64,000 bases of DNA from Mycobacterium sherrisii (GCF_002102355.1 NZ_LQPT01000060.1:1-64000), one strand, 5' to 3'; positions 19,380 through 28,326 are shown, counted from the stretch's first letter. The notes: a model not told the origin generated them from the sequence alone. A program made the numbers and translations.

Positions 19380-20540
19380 ATGACCCCCCCGCATAACTAC
19401 CTGGCCGTCATCAAGGTTGTGGGTATCGGTGGTGGCGGCGTCAACGCCGTCAACCGGATGATCGAGCAGGGCCTCAAGGGCGTGGAGTTCATCGCGATCA
19501 ACACCGATGCCCAGGCATTGTTGATGAGCGATGCCGACGTCAAGCTCGACGTCGGCCGCGACTCCACCCGAGGATTGGGCGCCGGCGCCGACCCCGAGGT
19601 CGGACGCAAGGCCGCCGAGGACGCCAAGGACGAGATCGAAGAGCTGCTGCGCGGCGCGGACATGGTGTTCGTCACCGCCGGAGAAGGTGGCGGAACCGGC
19701 ACCGGCGGAGCGCCCGTGGTGGCCAGCATCGCCCGCAAGCTGGGCGCGCTGACCGTCGGCGTGGTCACCCGGCCGTTCTCCTTCGAGGGCAAGCGCCGCA
19801 GCAACCAGGCCGAGAACGGCATCAACGCCCTGCGCGAGAGCTGCGACACGCTGATAGTGATCCCCAACGACCGGCTGCTGCAGATGGGTGACGCCGCGGT
19901 GTCGCTGATGGACGCGTTCCGCAGCGCCGACGAGGTGCTGCTCAACGGTGTCCAGGGCATCACCGACCTGATCACCACGCCGGGTCTGATCAACGTCGAC
20001 TTCGCCGACGTCAAGGGCATCATGTCCGGCGCGGGCACCGCGCTGATGGGCATCGGCTCGGCGCGCGGCGAGGGCCGGTCGCTCAAGGCCGCCGAGATCG
20101 CGATCAACTCGCCGCTGCTGGAGGCGTCGATGGAGGGCGCCCAGGGCGTGCTGATGTCGATTGCCGGCGGCAGCGACCTGGGCCTGTTCGAGATCAACGA
20201 GGCGGCTTCGTTGGTGCAGGACGCCGCCCACCAGGACGCCAACATCATCTTCGGCACCGTGATCGACGACTCGCTGGGCGATGAGGTGCGGGTCACCGTC
20301 ATCGCGGCGGGCTTCGACGCCGCCGGGCCCGGCCGCAAACCCGTCATCGGCGGTCCGGCCGAGAAGGCTGAGAAGACCGGGGGTGCGCACCGCATCGAAT
20401 CGGCAAAGGCGGGCAAGCTCACTTCGACGCTGTTCGAGCCCGTCGACGCCGTCAGCGTCCCGGTGCACACCAACGGTGCGACGCTCAGTATCGGCGGCGA
20501 CGACGACGACGTGGACGTGCCGCCGTTCATGCGTCGCTGA
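19380..20540 (+). CDS. ftsZ: Cell division GTPase FtsZ
   Basis: 386 residues. FtsZ is a tubulin-like GTPase that forms the cytokinetic ring. The sequence shows [16 protein letters not shown], the tubulin signature [19 protein letters not shown]-type [13 protein letters not shown], the T7 region [13 protein letters not shown], and the conserved C-terminal peptide [13 protein letters not shown] that binds SepF and FtsW. ATG 19380 follows GGGAGGAA by 9 bases; ATG 19377, one codon upstream, is equally possible. The linker around [15 protein letters not shown] seems a few residues longer than in M. tuberculosis (from memory). Confidence 0.97.
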   Translation: MTPPHNYLAVIKVVGIGGGGVNAVNRMIEQGLKGVEFIAINTDAQALLMSDADVKLDVGRDSTRGLGAGADPEVGRKAAEDAKDEIEELLRGADMVFVTAGEGGGTGTGGAPVVASIARKLGALTVGVVTRPFSFEGKRRSNQAENGINALRESCDTLIVIPNDRLLQMGDAAVSLMDAFRSADEVLLNGVQGITDLITTPGLINVDFADVKGIMSGAGTALMGIGSARGEGRSLKAAEIAINSPLLEASMEGAQGVLMSIAGGSDLGLFEINEAASLVQDAAHQDANIIFGTVIDDSLGDEVRVTVIAAGFDAAGPGRKPVIGGPAEKAEKTGGAHRIESAKAGKLTSTLFEPVDAVSVPVHTNGATLSIGGDDDDVDVPPFMRR

Positions 20541-20562
20541 GAACGGACATGCCCGCGGCTGC

Positions 20563-20589
20563 CGTCCCCGCCCATTCGGCGGGGACGGT
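20563..20589 (+). terminator. Strong hairpin after ftsZ
   Basis: CCGTCCCCGCC (20563-20573) and GGCGGGGACGG (20579-20589) form a perfect 11-bp stem with loop CATTC, followed by TTGTTC. It lies 23 bases after the ftsZ stop and is the best terminator candidate in the dcw block. It also argues against starting pgeF at ATG 20549, which would place the hairpin inside the gene. Confidence 0.7.
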
Positions 20590-20620
20590 TGTTCGACAAA
20601 GGAATCCGGATACTGGTCCT

Positions 20621-21328
20621 GTGAGCGTTCGCATCCGGCGAGTCACGACCACCCGGGCGGGCGGCGTGTCCAAACCACCATTCGACACCTTCAACTTGGG
20701 TGACCATGTCGGCGACGACCCGGCGGCGGTGGCCGCCAACCGGACCCGGCTGGCCCGCGCCATCGGTTTGGGCGCCGACCGGGTGGTGTGGATGAACCAG
20801 GTGCACGGCGACCGGGTCGAGGTCGTCGAAGGGCCACGAAAGACCGCCTTCGACGACACCGACGCGTTGGTGAGCCGTACCCCGCGACTGGCGCTGGCCG
20901 TCGTGACGGCCGACTGTGTGCCGGTGCTGCTGGGCGACGCGCGCGCCGGGGTGGTGGCGGCGGTGCACGCCGGGCGGGTCGGCGCGCAGCGGGGCGTGGT
21001 GGTGCGCACGGTCGAGGCGATGCTGAAGCTGGGTGCGCAGCCCGCCGACATCTCGGCGCTGCTCGGCCCCGCGGTGAGCGGACGCAACTACGAGGTGCCC
21101 GCGGCGATGGCCGACGAGGTGGAGGCGGCGTTGCCGGGTAGTCGTACCAGCACCGGTCGCGGCACTGCCGGTCTCGACCTTCGGACCGGAATCGCTTGCC
21201 AACTAAGAAATTTGGGCGTCGAGTCGATCGACATCGACCCACGTTGCACGCTGGCCGACCCCGCGTTGTTCAGTCACCGTCGGGGCGCGCCGACCGGGCG
21301 GCTGGCGTCGTTGATCTGGATGGAGTGA
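20621..21328 (+). CDS. pgeF: Peptidoglycan editing factor PgeF (YfiH, laccase-domain protein)
   Basis: About 235 residues of the multicopper-oxidase-like YfiH/DUF152 family. In E. coli the homologue removes wrongly incorporated L-serine from UDP-MurNAc precursors. Visible metal-ligand motifs are MNQVHGDRVE, VTADCVPVLL with its Cys, and AAVHAGRVGAQRGVV with its His; LGPAVSGRNYEV follows. The GTG start at 20621 was chosen because the part after it (VSVRIRRVTTTRAGGVS) is conserved; ATG 20549 would span the ftsZ terminator. The gene follows ftsZ in many Actinobacteria. Confidence 0.87.
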   Translation: MSVRIRRVTTTRAGGVSKPPFDTFNLGDHVGDDPAAVAANRTRLARAIGLGADRVVWMNQVHGDRVEVVEGPRKTAFDDTDALVSRTPRLALAVVTADCVPVLLGDARAGVVAAVHAGRVGAQRGVVVRTVEAMLKLGAQPADISALLGPAVSGRNYEVPAAMADEVEAALPGSRTSTGRGTAGLDLRTGIACQLRNLGVESIDIDPRCTLADPALFSHRRGAPTGRLASLIWME

Positions 21329-21333
21329 ATGCC

Positions 21334-22110
21334 ATGGCTGTTGGCCCGGCGGACTCCAGGGCGGGCAACCGCGAAACTGAATTGACTCATGCGTTGGCGG
21401 CCGTGCGTTCCCGACTGGCGATGGCTGCGGAAGCCGCGGGACGCAATGTCGGTGAAATTGAACTTCTCCCTATTACCAAATTCTTTCCGGCTAGCGATGT
21501 CGCGATTTTGTCTCGATTGGGTTGTCGTTCGGTCGGTGAATCGCGCGAACAAGAAGCGTCGGCAAAGGTGGCCGAAGTCACGTGCTTGATGCAGTCTTCC
21601 GGTGCTTCGCGGGAGTTGCACTGGCACATGGTCGGCCGGATTCAGCGCAACAAGGCTCGGTCGTTGGCGCGCTGGGCGCACACCGCTCATTCGGTCGACA
21701 ACGTGCCGTTGGCGAGCGCGCTGGACCGGGCGGTCGCCGCGGCGTTGGCCGAGGGCAGGCGGCAGCAGCCGCTGCGCGTCTACGTTCAGGTCAGCCTGGA
21801 CGGGGACGCCTCGCGCGGCGGTGTGGATCCGGCCGCCCCGGGCGCCCTCGAAGAGGTGTGCGCCCAGGTCGAGGCGGCATCAAGCCTTCAGCTGGTGGGG
21901 CTGATGGGTATTCCGCCGCTGGACGCCGACCCCGAAGCGGCCTTCGAGCGGCTGCAAGCCGTGCACGGCCGGGTCCTGGAAGCGCACCCGAACGCCGTGG
22001 GGCTGTCTGCCGGAATGTCGAACGACTTCGAAATTGCGGTCAAACACGGTTCGACGTGTGTGCGTGTCGGTACCGCGCTTATGGGCCCGCGCCAGCTACC
22101 GTCACCGTGA
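21334..22110 (+). CDS. YggS-family pyridoxal-phosphate homeostasis protein
   Basis: 258 residues. COG0325/PLPBP fold-type III barrel that binds PLP without known catalysis and buffers vitamin B6. The PLP lysine is in ELLPITKFFPASDV; HWHMVGRIQRNK, VYVQVSLDGD, LMGIPP and SAGMSNDFEIAVKHGSTCVRVG match the family. ATG 21334 has GGATGGAG 8 bases upstream; GTG 21325 overlaps the pgeF stop. Codons at about 21,460-21,545 are AT-rich (TTT, TTG, ATT, TCT) compared with the neighbours. Confidence 0.9.
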   Translation: MAVGPADSRAGNRETELTHALAAVRSRLAMAAEAAGRNVGEIELLPITKFFPASDVAILSRLGCRSVGESREQEASAKVAEVTCLMQSSGASRELHWHMVGRIQRNKARSLARWAHTAHSVDNVPLASALDRAVAAALAEGRRQQPLRVYVQVSLDGDASRGGVDPAAPGALEEVCAQVEAASSLQLVGLMGIPPLDADPEAAFERLQAVHGRVLEAHPNAVGLSAGMSNDFEIAVKHGSTCVRVGTALMGPRQLPSP

Positions 22111-22177
22111 GTAGTCACTGTAGTCACACCTTCATCACAGACAACAGAAATCCCAGGGGCTAGAAGGGGTCAACGCG

Positions 22178-22822
22178 ATGAGCACACTGCATAAGGTCAA
22201 GGCCTATTTCGGGATGGCCCCGATGGACGACTACGAGGACGAGTACTACGACGACCGCGCGCCGTCGCGCGGATTTCCTCGGCCTCGCTTCGACGACGGA
22301 TACGGACGCTATGACGGCCGCGACTACGACGACCCGCGCGCCGACACCGGCGAGTACCCACCGGCCGGCTACCGCGGCGGCTACCCGGAGGAACCGCGTT
22401 ACGGCGCCGTGCACCCGCGCGAGTTCGACCGCGGCCCGGAGATGAGCCGGCCGCGACTGGGCTCGTGGCTGCGCGGGTCGACCCGCGGTGCGCTGGCCAT
22501 GGACCCGCGCCGGATGGCGATGATGTTCGAAGAGGGCCACCCCCTGTCGAAGATCACCACGCTGCGGCCCAAGGACTACAGCGAGGCCCGCACCATCGGC
22601 GAGCGCTTCCGCGACGGCACCCCGGTGATCATGGACCTGGTGTCGATGGACAACGCTGATGCGAAACGGCTGGTCGACTTTGCGGCCGGGCTGGCCTTTG
22701 CCCTACGCGGCTCGTTCGACAAGGTAGCCACGAAGGTGTTCCTGCTGTCCCCGGCCGACGTCGACGTCACGCCCGAAGAGCGCCGGCGAATCGCCGAAAC
22801 CGGCTTCTACGCTTACCAATAA
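22178..22822 (+). CDS. sepF: Cell division protein SepF
   Basis: 214 residues. The N-terminal amphipathic helix ([17 protein letters not shown]) anchors the protein to membrane; a Tyr/Asp/Arg/Gly-rich linker spans about 18-105; the SepF dimer domain is about 120-210, with [16 protein letters not shown] and [19 protein letters not shown]. SepF tethers FtsZ to the membrane and is essential in mycobacteria, which lack FtsA and ZipA. AGAAGGGG lies about 12 bases before ATG 22178. It is followed by a hairpin. Confidence 0.95.
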   Translation: MSTLHKVKAYFGMAPMDDYEDEYYDDRAPSRGFPRPRFDDGYGRYDGRDYDDPRADTGEYPPAGYRGGYPEEPRYGAVHPREFDRGPEMSRPRLGSWLRGSTRGALAMDPRRMAMMFEEGHPLSKITTLRPKDYSEARTIGERFRDGTPVIMDLVSMDNADAKRLVDFAAGLAFALRGSFDKVATKVFLLSPADVDVTPEERRRIAETGFYAYQ

Positions 22823-22828
22823 GCGCGC

Positions 22829-22857
22829 CCGACCCCTCCCTGGTACGGCGGGGTCGG
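22829..22857 (+). terminator. Hairpin after sepF
   Basis: CCGACCCC (22829-22836) pairs with GGGGTCGG (22850-22857) over a 13-base loop, seven bases after the sepF stop. There is no T-run. It is probably a terminator or RNA 3'-end stabiliser. Confidence 0.45.
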
Positions 22858-22996
22858 TCATTGGGGCGCTGGTCGGTGCCCAGCGCGCCGCGGCTGCGGT
22901 GCAGGTGAGATGTCCGCCCATCCCCGAGTCGGTACGCTTGCCAGTGCTGCGCTATCGCGCGGCGGTTGACATCTCATCGTTAAGGTCGGGCTCTCG

Positions 22997-23293
22997 TTGG
23001 TGCTGTTCTTTCAGATCCTTGGGTTTGCGCTGTTCATCTTTTGGCTGCTGCTCATCGCTCGGGTTGTCGTCGAGTTCATCCGCTCGTTCAGCCGGGACTG
23101 GCATCCCACCGGCGTCACCGTGGTGATCCTGGAGATCATCATGTCGATCACCGATCCGCCGGTGAAGTTGCTGCGCCGGCTCATCCCGCAACTCACCATC
23201 GGAGCGGTCCGCTTCGATCTGTCGATCATGGTGCTCTTGCTGGTGGCGTTCATCGGCATGCAGCTCGCCTTCGGTGCCGCGGCCGGAGCGTAG
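22997..23293 (+). CDS. YggT-family small membrane protein
   Basis: 98 residues with two hydrophobic segments (about 3-25 and 74-95) flanking a conserved central loop with RDWHPTGVTVVILEIIMSIT and DPPVKLLRRLIPQ. YggT/CCB3 proteins are integral membrane proteins of uncertain role, always near sepF and wag31 in Actinobacteria. The start is TTG 22997 or GTG 23000, directly adjacent; both give nearly the same protein. AAGG about 10 bases upstream may be the ribosome site. Confidence 0.88.
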   Translation: MVLFFQILGFALFIFWLLLIARVVVEFIRSFSRDWHPTGVTVVILEIIMSITDPPVKLLRRLIPQLTIGAVRFDLSIMVLLLVAFIGMQLAFGAAAGA

Positions 23294-23526
23294 TAGGGCC
23301 CGCAGCGTCGGTTCGGCCACGATTAGGCCTCGGTTTGATGGGCGCGATTTGCAAATTCTAAGGATTGAGATTTTATGTCTCTTAGTGTTTGAAATTGGCT
23401 CTTAATTATTGGCCTAATCGGCGACCGCCGGGTCTGGTGTGACAGGATGGGCGGCAGTTGCACAACCGCTGCCACTCCGTTCTACACTTCCGGGAACGTT
23501 TGACAGGAACTTGAGGGGACGAACAA
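23294..23526 (+). promoter_or_regulatory. AT-rich upstream region of wag31
   Basis: The 233-bp gap holds the most AT-rich stretch in the first 25 kb (about 23,345-23,425). CTAAG (23358-23362) and TCTCTTAG (23378-23385) form an imperfect inverted repeat. I could not fix a -10/-35 pair. The ribosome site GAGGGGA lies 6-12 bases before ATG 23527. This is presumably the separate wag31 promoter. Confidence 0.4.
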
Positions 23527-24318
23527 ATGCCGCTTACACCAGCCGACGTCCACAATGTGGCGTTCAGTAAGCCGCCGATTGGCAAGCGCGGTTACAACGA
23601 GGACGAGGTCGACGCGTTCCTGGACCTGGTGGAGAACGAGCTGACGCGGCTGATCGAAGAGAACTCCGATCTGCGCCAGCGGGTGGAGGAACTGGACCGC
23701 GAACTGGCCGCCGGCGGCGCTCCCGCTGCCCACCCCGCTCCCGCAGCCCCTGTCTTCGAACCCGAGCCCGAGCCGGAACCTGTCAAGGCGGCACCCGCGG
23801 CGGCCGCCCCGAGTGGGACGAACGAGGAGCAGGCCCTCAAGGCGGCTCGTGTGTTGAGCCTGGCCCAGGACACCGCCGACCGGCTGACCAGCAGCGCCCA
23901 GGCCGAGTCCGAAAAACTGCTGGCAGACGCGCGGGCCAATGCCGACCAGATCCTCACCGAGGCCCGGCAGACGGCCGAGACCACCGTCACGGAGGCCCGC
24001 CAGCGCGCCGACGCCATGCTCGCCGACGCCCAGACCCGTTCCGAAACGCAGTTGCGCCAGGCCCAGGAGAAGGCCGACGCCCTGCAGGCCGACGCCGAGC
24101 GCAAGCACTCCGAGATCATGGGCACCATCAACCAGCAGCGCACGGTGCTGGAGGGACGTCTCGAACAGCTCCGGACGTTCGAACGCGAATACCGCACCCG
24201 TCTCAAGACCTACCTGGAATCCCAGCTCGAGGAGCTCGGCCAGCGCGGATCGGCGGCTCCCGTCGACTCCAGCGCGGATGCCGGTGGATTTGACCAATTC
24301 AATCGGGGTAATAACTAG
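23527..24318 (+). CDS. wag31: Polar growth and cell shape protein Wag31 (DivIVA)
   Basis: 263 residues. The N-terminal DivIVA domain (about 1-60: [20 protein letters not shown], then [19 protein letters not shown]) binds curved membrane. A Pro/Glu-rich linker (about 70-100) and a long coiled coil (about 105-255, rich in AQ/EARQ/ADA heptads) follow. Wag31 assembles at the poles and recruits cell-wall synthesis in mycobacteria, where it is essential and phosphorylated by Ser/Thr kinases. Strong ribosome site GAGGGGA. It closes the dcw cluster. Confidence 0.96.
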   Translation: MPLTPADVHNVAFSKPPIGKRGYNEDEVDAFLDLVENELTRLIEENSDLRQRVEELDRELAAGGAPAAHPAPAAPVFEPEPEPEPVKAAPAAAAPSGTNEEQALKAARVLSLAQDTADRLTSSAQAESEKLLADARANADQILTEARQTAETTVTEARQRADAMLADAQTRSETQLRQAQEKADALQADAERKHSEIMGTINQQRTVLEGRLEQLRTFEREYRTRLKTYLESQLEELGQRGSAAPVDSSADAGGFDQFNRGNN

Positions 24319-24352
24319 CCGGGACCCGATGCCATTCGGCACGCCATGTGTA

Positions 24353-24370
24353 CGGGACCTGGCGGTCCCG
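24353..24370 (+). terminator. Hairpin after wag31
   Basis: CGGGACC (24353-24359) and GGTCCCG (24364-24370) form a perfect 7-bp stem with loop TGGC, 34 bases after the wag31 stop and 22 before the next gene. No T-run follows. Confidence 0.4.
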
Positions 24371-24392
24371 CCCTTCGGCTAGAGGATGACGA

Positions 24393-24758
24393 ATGCTGAT
24401 CATTGCGCTGGTGTTGGCCCTGATCGGGCTCGTCGCGCTGGTGTTTGCGGTGGTCACCAGCAACGAGCTGGTGGCTTGGGTGTGCATCGGCGCCAGCGTC
24501 CTGGGTGTGGTGCTACTCATCGTCGACGCGCTACGCGAACGGCAGCACCGCGACGCGAGCGATGCCGCCGAAACCGATGACGCCGATGACGCCGATGCCG
24601 CCGACGACGCCGCTGACGCCGATGCCGCGGCCGAGCAGCCGGACACCGGCGAGGAGCCGGTCGACTACCCGGAGGAAGACGCCCAGGCTGCCGACGAGGC
24701 GGACGGCGACCAGGCCGTCTCGGCCGAGACCACCCGCGGCGACGACGCGGCCAAGTAG
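24393..24758 (+). CDS. Small two-segment membrane protein with acidic tail
   Basis: 121 residues. Two membrane segments (about 2-22 and 28-46) come first, then a very acidic Ala/Asp/Glu-rich tail that includes DDADDADAADDAADADAAAE. It matches the position of Rv2144c next to wag31, a conserved mycobacterial protein of unknown function. ATG 24393 is preceded by GAGGATG. Its TAG stop is two bases before the convergent phosphoribosyltransferase stop. Confidence 0.75.
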   Translation: MLIIALVLALIGLVALVFAVVTSNELVAWVCIGASVLGVVLLIVDALRERQHRDASDAAETDDADDADAADDAADADAAAEQPDTGEEPVDYPEEDAQAADEADGDQAVSAETTRGDDAAK

Positions 24759-24760
24759 GG

Positions 24761-25444
24761 TCAGCGGGTCGACGAGCTGAGCAGCTCGCGCACCTCGCGA
24801 TCGCTGACCTGGTGGAAATCGTCGTAAACCTGCCCGACCGCCTCGAATGCCGACGGTGTGAGGGTGCACACGACGTCGTCGGCCGCCGAAGCGAGTTCCC
24901 GCCAGACCGATTGCGGCCCGACGGGCACGGCGACAACGATCGATTTCGGTTCGGCGGCGCGGACGGCCCGCACCGCGGCGAGCATGCTGGCGCCGGTGGC
25001 AATGCCGTCGTCGACCACGATCACGATCTTGCCCCGGGGGTCGGCGACGGGACGGCCGCCGCGGTAGGCGTGTTCGCGGCGGGCCAGCTCGGCAGTCTCG
25101 CTGTCGATAACGTCGCGCACCTGCTCGTCGCTGATGTGCAAGCTGGACACCACATGGTCGTTCATCACCACGCCGCCGCTGGCCAGCGCGCCCATCGCAA
25201 GCTCCGACCAGCGGGGCACCCCGAGCTTGCGGACTAAAAACACATCCAGCTCGGCATGCAGCGCCCGGGCGATCTCCCATGCCACCGGAACGCCACCGCG
25301 CGCCAATCCCAGCACCAACACATTGTCTTTGTCCCGGTAGGCGCCCAGTTGCTCCGCGAGCACGCGGCCGGCTTCATGACGGTCTACAAACCGTCGCGCG
25401 GTTTGCTGGGTGGTGCGGCGCAGAAATCCGTTCGGTGAGTTCAT
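24761..25444 (-). CDS. Phosphoribosyltransferase-domain protein
   Basis: 227 residues of the PRTase type I fold (COG1926 group). The PRPP-binding loop [20 protein letters not shown] is clear at about 129-148; [16 protein letters not shown] and [20 protein letters not shown] precede it. The substrate base is unknown; it corresponds to Rv2143 by position. ATG 25444 lacks an obvious ribosome site and could be leaderless. The frame is open further upstream, but that part lies over the nitrile hydratase leader and has no family similarity. Confidence 0.82.
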   Translation of the reverse strand: MNSPNGFLRRTTQQTARRFVDRHEAGRVLAEQLGAYRDKDNVLVLGLARGGVPVAWEIARALHAELDVFLVRKLGVPRWSELAMGALASGGVVMNDHVVSSLHISDEQVRDVIDSETAELARREHAYRGGRPVADPRGKIVIVVDDGIATGASMLAAVRAVRAAEPKSIVVAVPVGPQSVWRELASAADDVVCTLTPSAFEAVGQVYDDFHQVSDREVRELLSSSTR

Positions 25445-25577
25445 CGGTATGGTCGAGTTTACGCGTCCGTCGCTGACCGATCGAATCAGTTGCGTACCAA
25501 CGCAATTGGCGACGAAAGTCGGCCAAGTGTCGGAAGGGGCCGACGAACCCCGCGATGGGGCTCGGCTACCGGTATGT

Positions 25578-25648
25578 CGTGTTTCGTGGGAAACACGGCG
25601 CAATTGCCATGGGTGAGCGGCCCCGACTGACCGCAGACTGTATACAGT
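25578..25648 (+). promoter_or_regulatory. Inverted repeats upstream of nitrile hydratase operon
   Basis: Within the 261-bp divergent gap, CGTGTTTC (25578-25585) and GAAACACG (25590-25597) form an 8-bp-arm hairpin with loop GTGG. ACTGTATACAGT (25637-25648) is a perfect 12-bp palindrome 57 bases before the first gene. TGTATACA-centred palindromes suit GntR-type regulators, but no regulator gene is adjacent. I see no cobalamin riboswitch here. Confidence 0.4.
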
Positions 25649-25705
25649 TCCCTGGCGCGGGGAACACGGGTTCGGCGATCGGAGCACAGAAGGCGTGACC
25701 AAAGC

Positions 25706-26443
25706 ATGAAGCTGCAGCACTATATCGGGGGTTTGGAGGGGCTGCCCGAGCCGTTGCATCTCGAGAAGCGAGTCTTCGTCGAGGACTGGGAGAAACGCAT
25801 CTTCGGGATCCATGTCGCGCTGATGGCGCTTTCGAAGCATCTCGGCTCGGCGCTGCCACAGTATCCAATTGCCGAGGTGGCAACGGCATTCGACGACAAA
25901 TGGACCTGGGCTGACCTGCGCACCAGCGCGGAGGCGATGAATCCGTTCGACTACTTCAAGTTCCGCTACTACGAGAAGTGGCTTGGCGGGATCACCCAGT
26001 TCCTGGTGGACAAGGGATACCTGACGGCCGACGAATTGGCGGCGCGCATCGACGCTTTGCCGTTGCGGCAAGAAGTCGCGAGCTCTTCGGACGCCGACGG
26101 CATCGACGCCCAGGTGTTGGCGTACCTGCGGATGGGGGATAGCCCGCGGCGCGACGTCGCCCACCCGAAATTCGCCGTCGGCGACACGGTGCGGATCGCC
26201 GACGTGCCGGCGGGGCCGCATACCCGATTGCCCGGATTCCTGCGGGGCCGCCTCGGCACGGTGACACGCATTTTCGAGGGCGACTACGCGTATTTCAATC
26301 ACACCGCGGACGGGATCGGCGACCCGATGCCCAACTACCTCGTCGAGTTCACCGCCGCCGAGCTCTGGGGATCCGGCGCCGAGGATGATCGTCAGACCGT
26401 CTGCGCCGAGCTGTACGAGGCATACTTGAAAGGAGTGGAATGA
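25706..26443 (+). CDS. nthB: Nitrile hydratase subunit beta
   Basis: 245 residues. Nitrile hydratase converts nitriles to amides; the beta subunit packs around the metal-bearing alpha subunit. Family marks are [50 protein letters not shown], and the SH3-like C-terminal barrel with [30 protein letters not shown] and [13 protein letters not shown]. Gene order beta-alpha-accessory is that of cobalt-type enzymes. ATG 25706 has AGAAGGCG about 10 bases upstream; the stop overlaps the alpha start. As a single complete beta chain it is not the split form of thiocyanate hydrolase. Confidence 0.92.
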   Translation: MKLQHYIGGLEGLPEPLHLEKRVFVEDWEKRIFGIHVALMALSKHLGSALPQYPIAEVATAFDDKWTWADLRTSAEAMNPFDYFKFRYYEKWLGGITQFLVDKGYLTADELAARIDALPLRQEVASSSDADGIDAQVLAYLRMGDSPRRDVAHPKFAVGDTVRIADVPAGPHTRLPGFLRGRLGTVTRIFEGDYAYFNHTADGIGDPMPNYLVEFTAAELWGSGAEDDRQTVCAELYEAYLKGVE

Positions 26444-27069
26444 CAGCGCGATTCGCCTTTCCGGAGGACCGCGAGGAAAGCAGTGCCGCGAAAGTGCAGG
26501 CGCTGGAATCGCTGCTCATCGACAAGGGCGTGATCACCAGCCAAACCGTCGACAAGGTGCTGGCCTACTTCGAATCCGAGATGACCCCGCTCAACGGCAA
26601 GAAGATCGTCGTCAAGGCATGGACGGATCCCGAATTCGCCGCCCGCCTGGTGGCGGACACCCCGTCGGCGATTGCCGAGCTCGACCTGCCCGACGGTATG
26701 GCGGGCGCCGAGGGTGAGCATCTGCGGGCCGTGGCCAACGGCCCGGGGGTGCACCACCTAGTGATCTGCACGCTGTGCTCGTGTTTCCCGTGGCCGGTGC
26801 TGGGGTTGCCGCCGTACTGGTACAAGGATCCGGTTTTTCGCGCCCGGGCCGCGCGCGAGCCGCGAAAGGTGCTCGCCGAGATCGGCCTGGAACTCGCGGC
26901 GGACGTCGAGATCAGGGTGTTGGACAGCAGCGGCCATTCGAGATGGTTCGTCATACCCGAAAGGCCAGCGGGCACAGAGGATTTCACCGATGAGATGCTG
27001 ATGGAACTGGTCACCACCGAATCGATGATGGGCGTCGCTCTGGCGGGTCGGTCGCATGAAGCTGCATGA
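26440..27069 (+). CDS. nthA: Nitrile hydratase subunit alpha, cobalt type
   Basis: 209 residues. The metal-binding claw CTLCSC is at residues 110-115, inside [18 protein letters not shown]; Cys112-type and Cys114-type ligands become sulfinic/sulfenic acids in studied enzymes. Threonine in the second position (CTLCSC rather than CSLCSC) marks the cobalt type. [16 protein letters not shown] and the PPYWYKDP segment are also family-typical. ATG 26440 overlaps the beta stop and is preceded by AAAGGAGTGG, so the subunits are coupled. No such genes occur at this place in M. tuberculosis as I recall. Confidence 0.94.
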   Translation: MTARFAFPEDREESSAAKVQALESLLIDKGVITSQTVDKVLAYFESEMTPLNGKKIVVKAWTDPEFAARLVADTPSAIAELDLPDGMAGAEGEHLRAVANGPGVHHLVICTLCSCFPWPVLGLPPYWYKDPVFRARAAREPRKVLAEIGLELAADVEIRVLDSSGHSRWFVIPERPAGTEDFTDEMLMELVTTESMMGVALAGRSHEAA

Positions 27070-27394
27070 CAGCTGCACCACCGATCAGGCCGCCCCGCAG
27101 TTCGATCACCCTTGGCAGCGTCGGGCGTTCGGCCTGGCATTGGCATTGGCGGAATTCGGTCACTACCCGTGGAGTGAATTCCAGCAGAGCCTGATCGCCT
27201 CCATCGCCGCGTGGGAGAACGCCGGCGATGATCGGCGCGGCGACTGGGAGTACTACGACCACTGGGTCGCGGCACTGGAAAAGATCGTGGCCGAGCGCGA
27301 ATTACTCACGGCGCCGCTGGTTTTGGACGACGGCGACCACGCGGCAGCCGCCGATCACCGAGATGGAGACGACCATGACGATGCAACCCGTTGA
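27056..27394 (+). CDS. Nitrile hydratase accessory (cobalt-loading) protein
   Basis: 112 residues. Resembles the N-terminal half of the beta subunit, as known activator/self-subunit-swapping chaperones do: FDHPWQRRAFGLALALAEFG, then YPWSEFQQSLIASIAAWE and YYDHWVAALEKIV. The tail is rich in His and Asp (DDGDHAAAADHRDGDDHDD), fitting a metal-handling role. It overlaps the alpha gene by 14 bases and cbtB by 20. I infer it delivers cobalt or exchanges the alpha subunit to mature the enzyme. Confidence 0.85.
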   Translation: MKLHDSCTTDQAAPQFDHPWQRRAFGLALALAEFGHYPWSEFQQSLIASIAAWENAGDDRRGDWEYYDHWVAALEKIVAERELLTAPLVLDDGDHAAAADHRDGDDHDDATR

Positions 27395-27584
27395 ACGCGT
27401 TAGCCGTTCGATCCCCGTCGCCCTGACCGGTGCGGTATGGCTCAGCATGACAACGCTTCTGGCGTTGCTGGCGTTGTACCTCGTCGGCATCGAGCAAGGC
27501 GCGGTGTCGGTGTTCGGCTCGGACACTCATGTCCACGAATTCATGCACGATGCCCGCCATCTGCTGGGCTATCCGTGCCATTGA
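27375..27584 (+). CDS. CbtB-like cobalt transport protein
   Basis: 69 residues. One membrane segment (about 16-38: ALTGAVWLSMTTLLALLALY) is followed by a C-terminal histidine motif, HVHEFMHDARHLLGYPCH, characteristic of CbtB, the small partner of the predicted cobalt transporter CbtAB. No CbtA follows; the next gene runs in the opposite direction. Being fused by overlap to the nitrile hydratase operon, it probably supplies cobalt for that enzyme, taking the place of the NhlF transporter of other operons. ATG 27375 has GGAG upstream. Confidence 0.82.
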   Translation: MTMQPVERVSRSIPVALTGAVWLSMTTLLALLALYLVGIEQGAVSVFGSDTHVHEFMHDARHLLGYPCH

Positions 27585-27607
27585 TGCCGACGTGGATACC
27601 CCAAGCG

Positions 27608-28261
27608 TCAGTGTTTTGTGAAGGCGGCAACGATTTCGTCGGTGTTTTCAACGGCGTGGGCCAGGTAGGCGTAATTCACCAACGCGGCCTGATAGCCGTC
27701 ACCGCGAACGGGATGCCGGGGGCCCGCTGTGGCATCACGGACCACGGCCACCTCGAATCCTTGCTCGAGTAGATCGCGCAGGTGCGACTCCACGCAGATG
27801 TTGGCGAGCATGCCGCACAGGACGACTTTGCTGATCCCTCGTTTGCGCAGCTGCAGCACCAGGTCGTTGGTCTGCGGACCCCATACTTTGTGCGGGCTGG
27901 CCACCACAGTCGCCGGGTCCTCGATGAAGGGCTTGAGCTCATCGAGCCAGTCAGCGCCGGAACCGGCGAAGCCATCCAGGGTTAGCGCGCCAGCACGAGC
28001 AAACGTGTTTGTACGGAGTTCGTCCGATTCCAGCGGACCGTTGAACAACCAACCGTGATCGGAGGGATAGAAATAGTGCGGGGAGATCATCACCACAAAC
28101 CCGCCCGCCTTGGCGGCGCTGAAGATCTCGACGAGGTGGGCGACAGTTTTGTTTTCAGTCACGCTCGCTTCGAGGGCGTTCCAGTTTCGGCCCGTGGGGC
28201 TCAGCACATCGTTTTGGGGGTCGATCACGACGACCGCGGTATCGGCGGGGTCATACCTCAC
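27608..28261 (-). CDS. Isochorismatase-like cysteine hydrolase
   Basis: 217 residues. The catalytic triad of the family can be assigned: Asp14 (VVVIDPQND), Lys125 (ASPHKVWG) and Cys156 (ANICVESHLRD). Relatives hydrolyse isochorismate, nicotinamide, N-carbamoyl compounds or biuret; substrate unknown here. GTG 28261 has AGGAGC 9 bases upstream. It converges on the nitrile hydratase operon with 23 bases between stops, and lies 65 bases downstream of the chloroperoxidase-like gene, probably in one operon with it. Confidence 0.87.
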   Translation of the reverse strand: MRYDPADTAVVVIDPQNDVLSPTGRNWNALEASVTENKTVAHLVEIFSAAKAGGFVVMISPHYFYPSDHGWLFNGPLESDELRTNTFARAGALTLDGFAGSGADWLDELKPFIEDPATVVASPHKVWGPQTNDLVLQLRKRGISKVVLCGMLANICVESHLRDLLEQGFEVAVVRDATAGPRHPVRGDGYQAALVNYAYLAHAVENTDEIVAAFTKH

Positions 28262-28326
28262 TGCTGGGCTCCTAGCTGGCCGGCCATTCGCTCAGCGAAC
28301 TCGCGCGTAGCAGTCCGCTGGGCTGT

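Noticed and set aside
20549-20620. ATG 20549 as start of pgeF
   Set aside because: It would place the strong ftsZ hairpin inside the coding sequence, and the added residues do not look like the family.
25445-25705. Cobalamin or cobalt riboswitch ahead of nitrile hydratase
   Set aside because: No matching core sequence or multi-stem junction is visible; only simple palindromes are present.
25445-26302. Minus-strand extension of the phosphoribosyltransferase gene
   Set aside because: It covers the nitrile hydratase leader and beta gene and has no domain similarity; the conserved protein starts near 25444.
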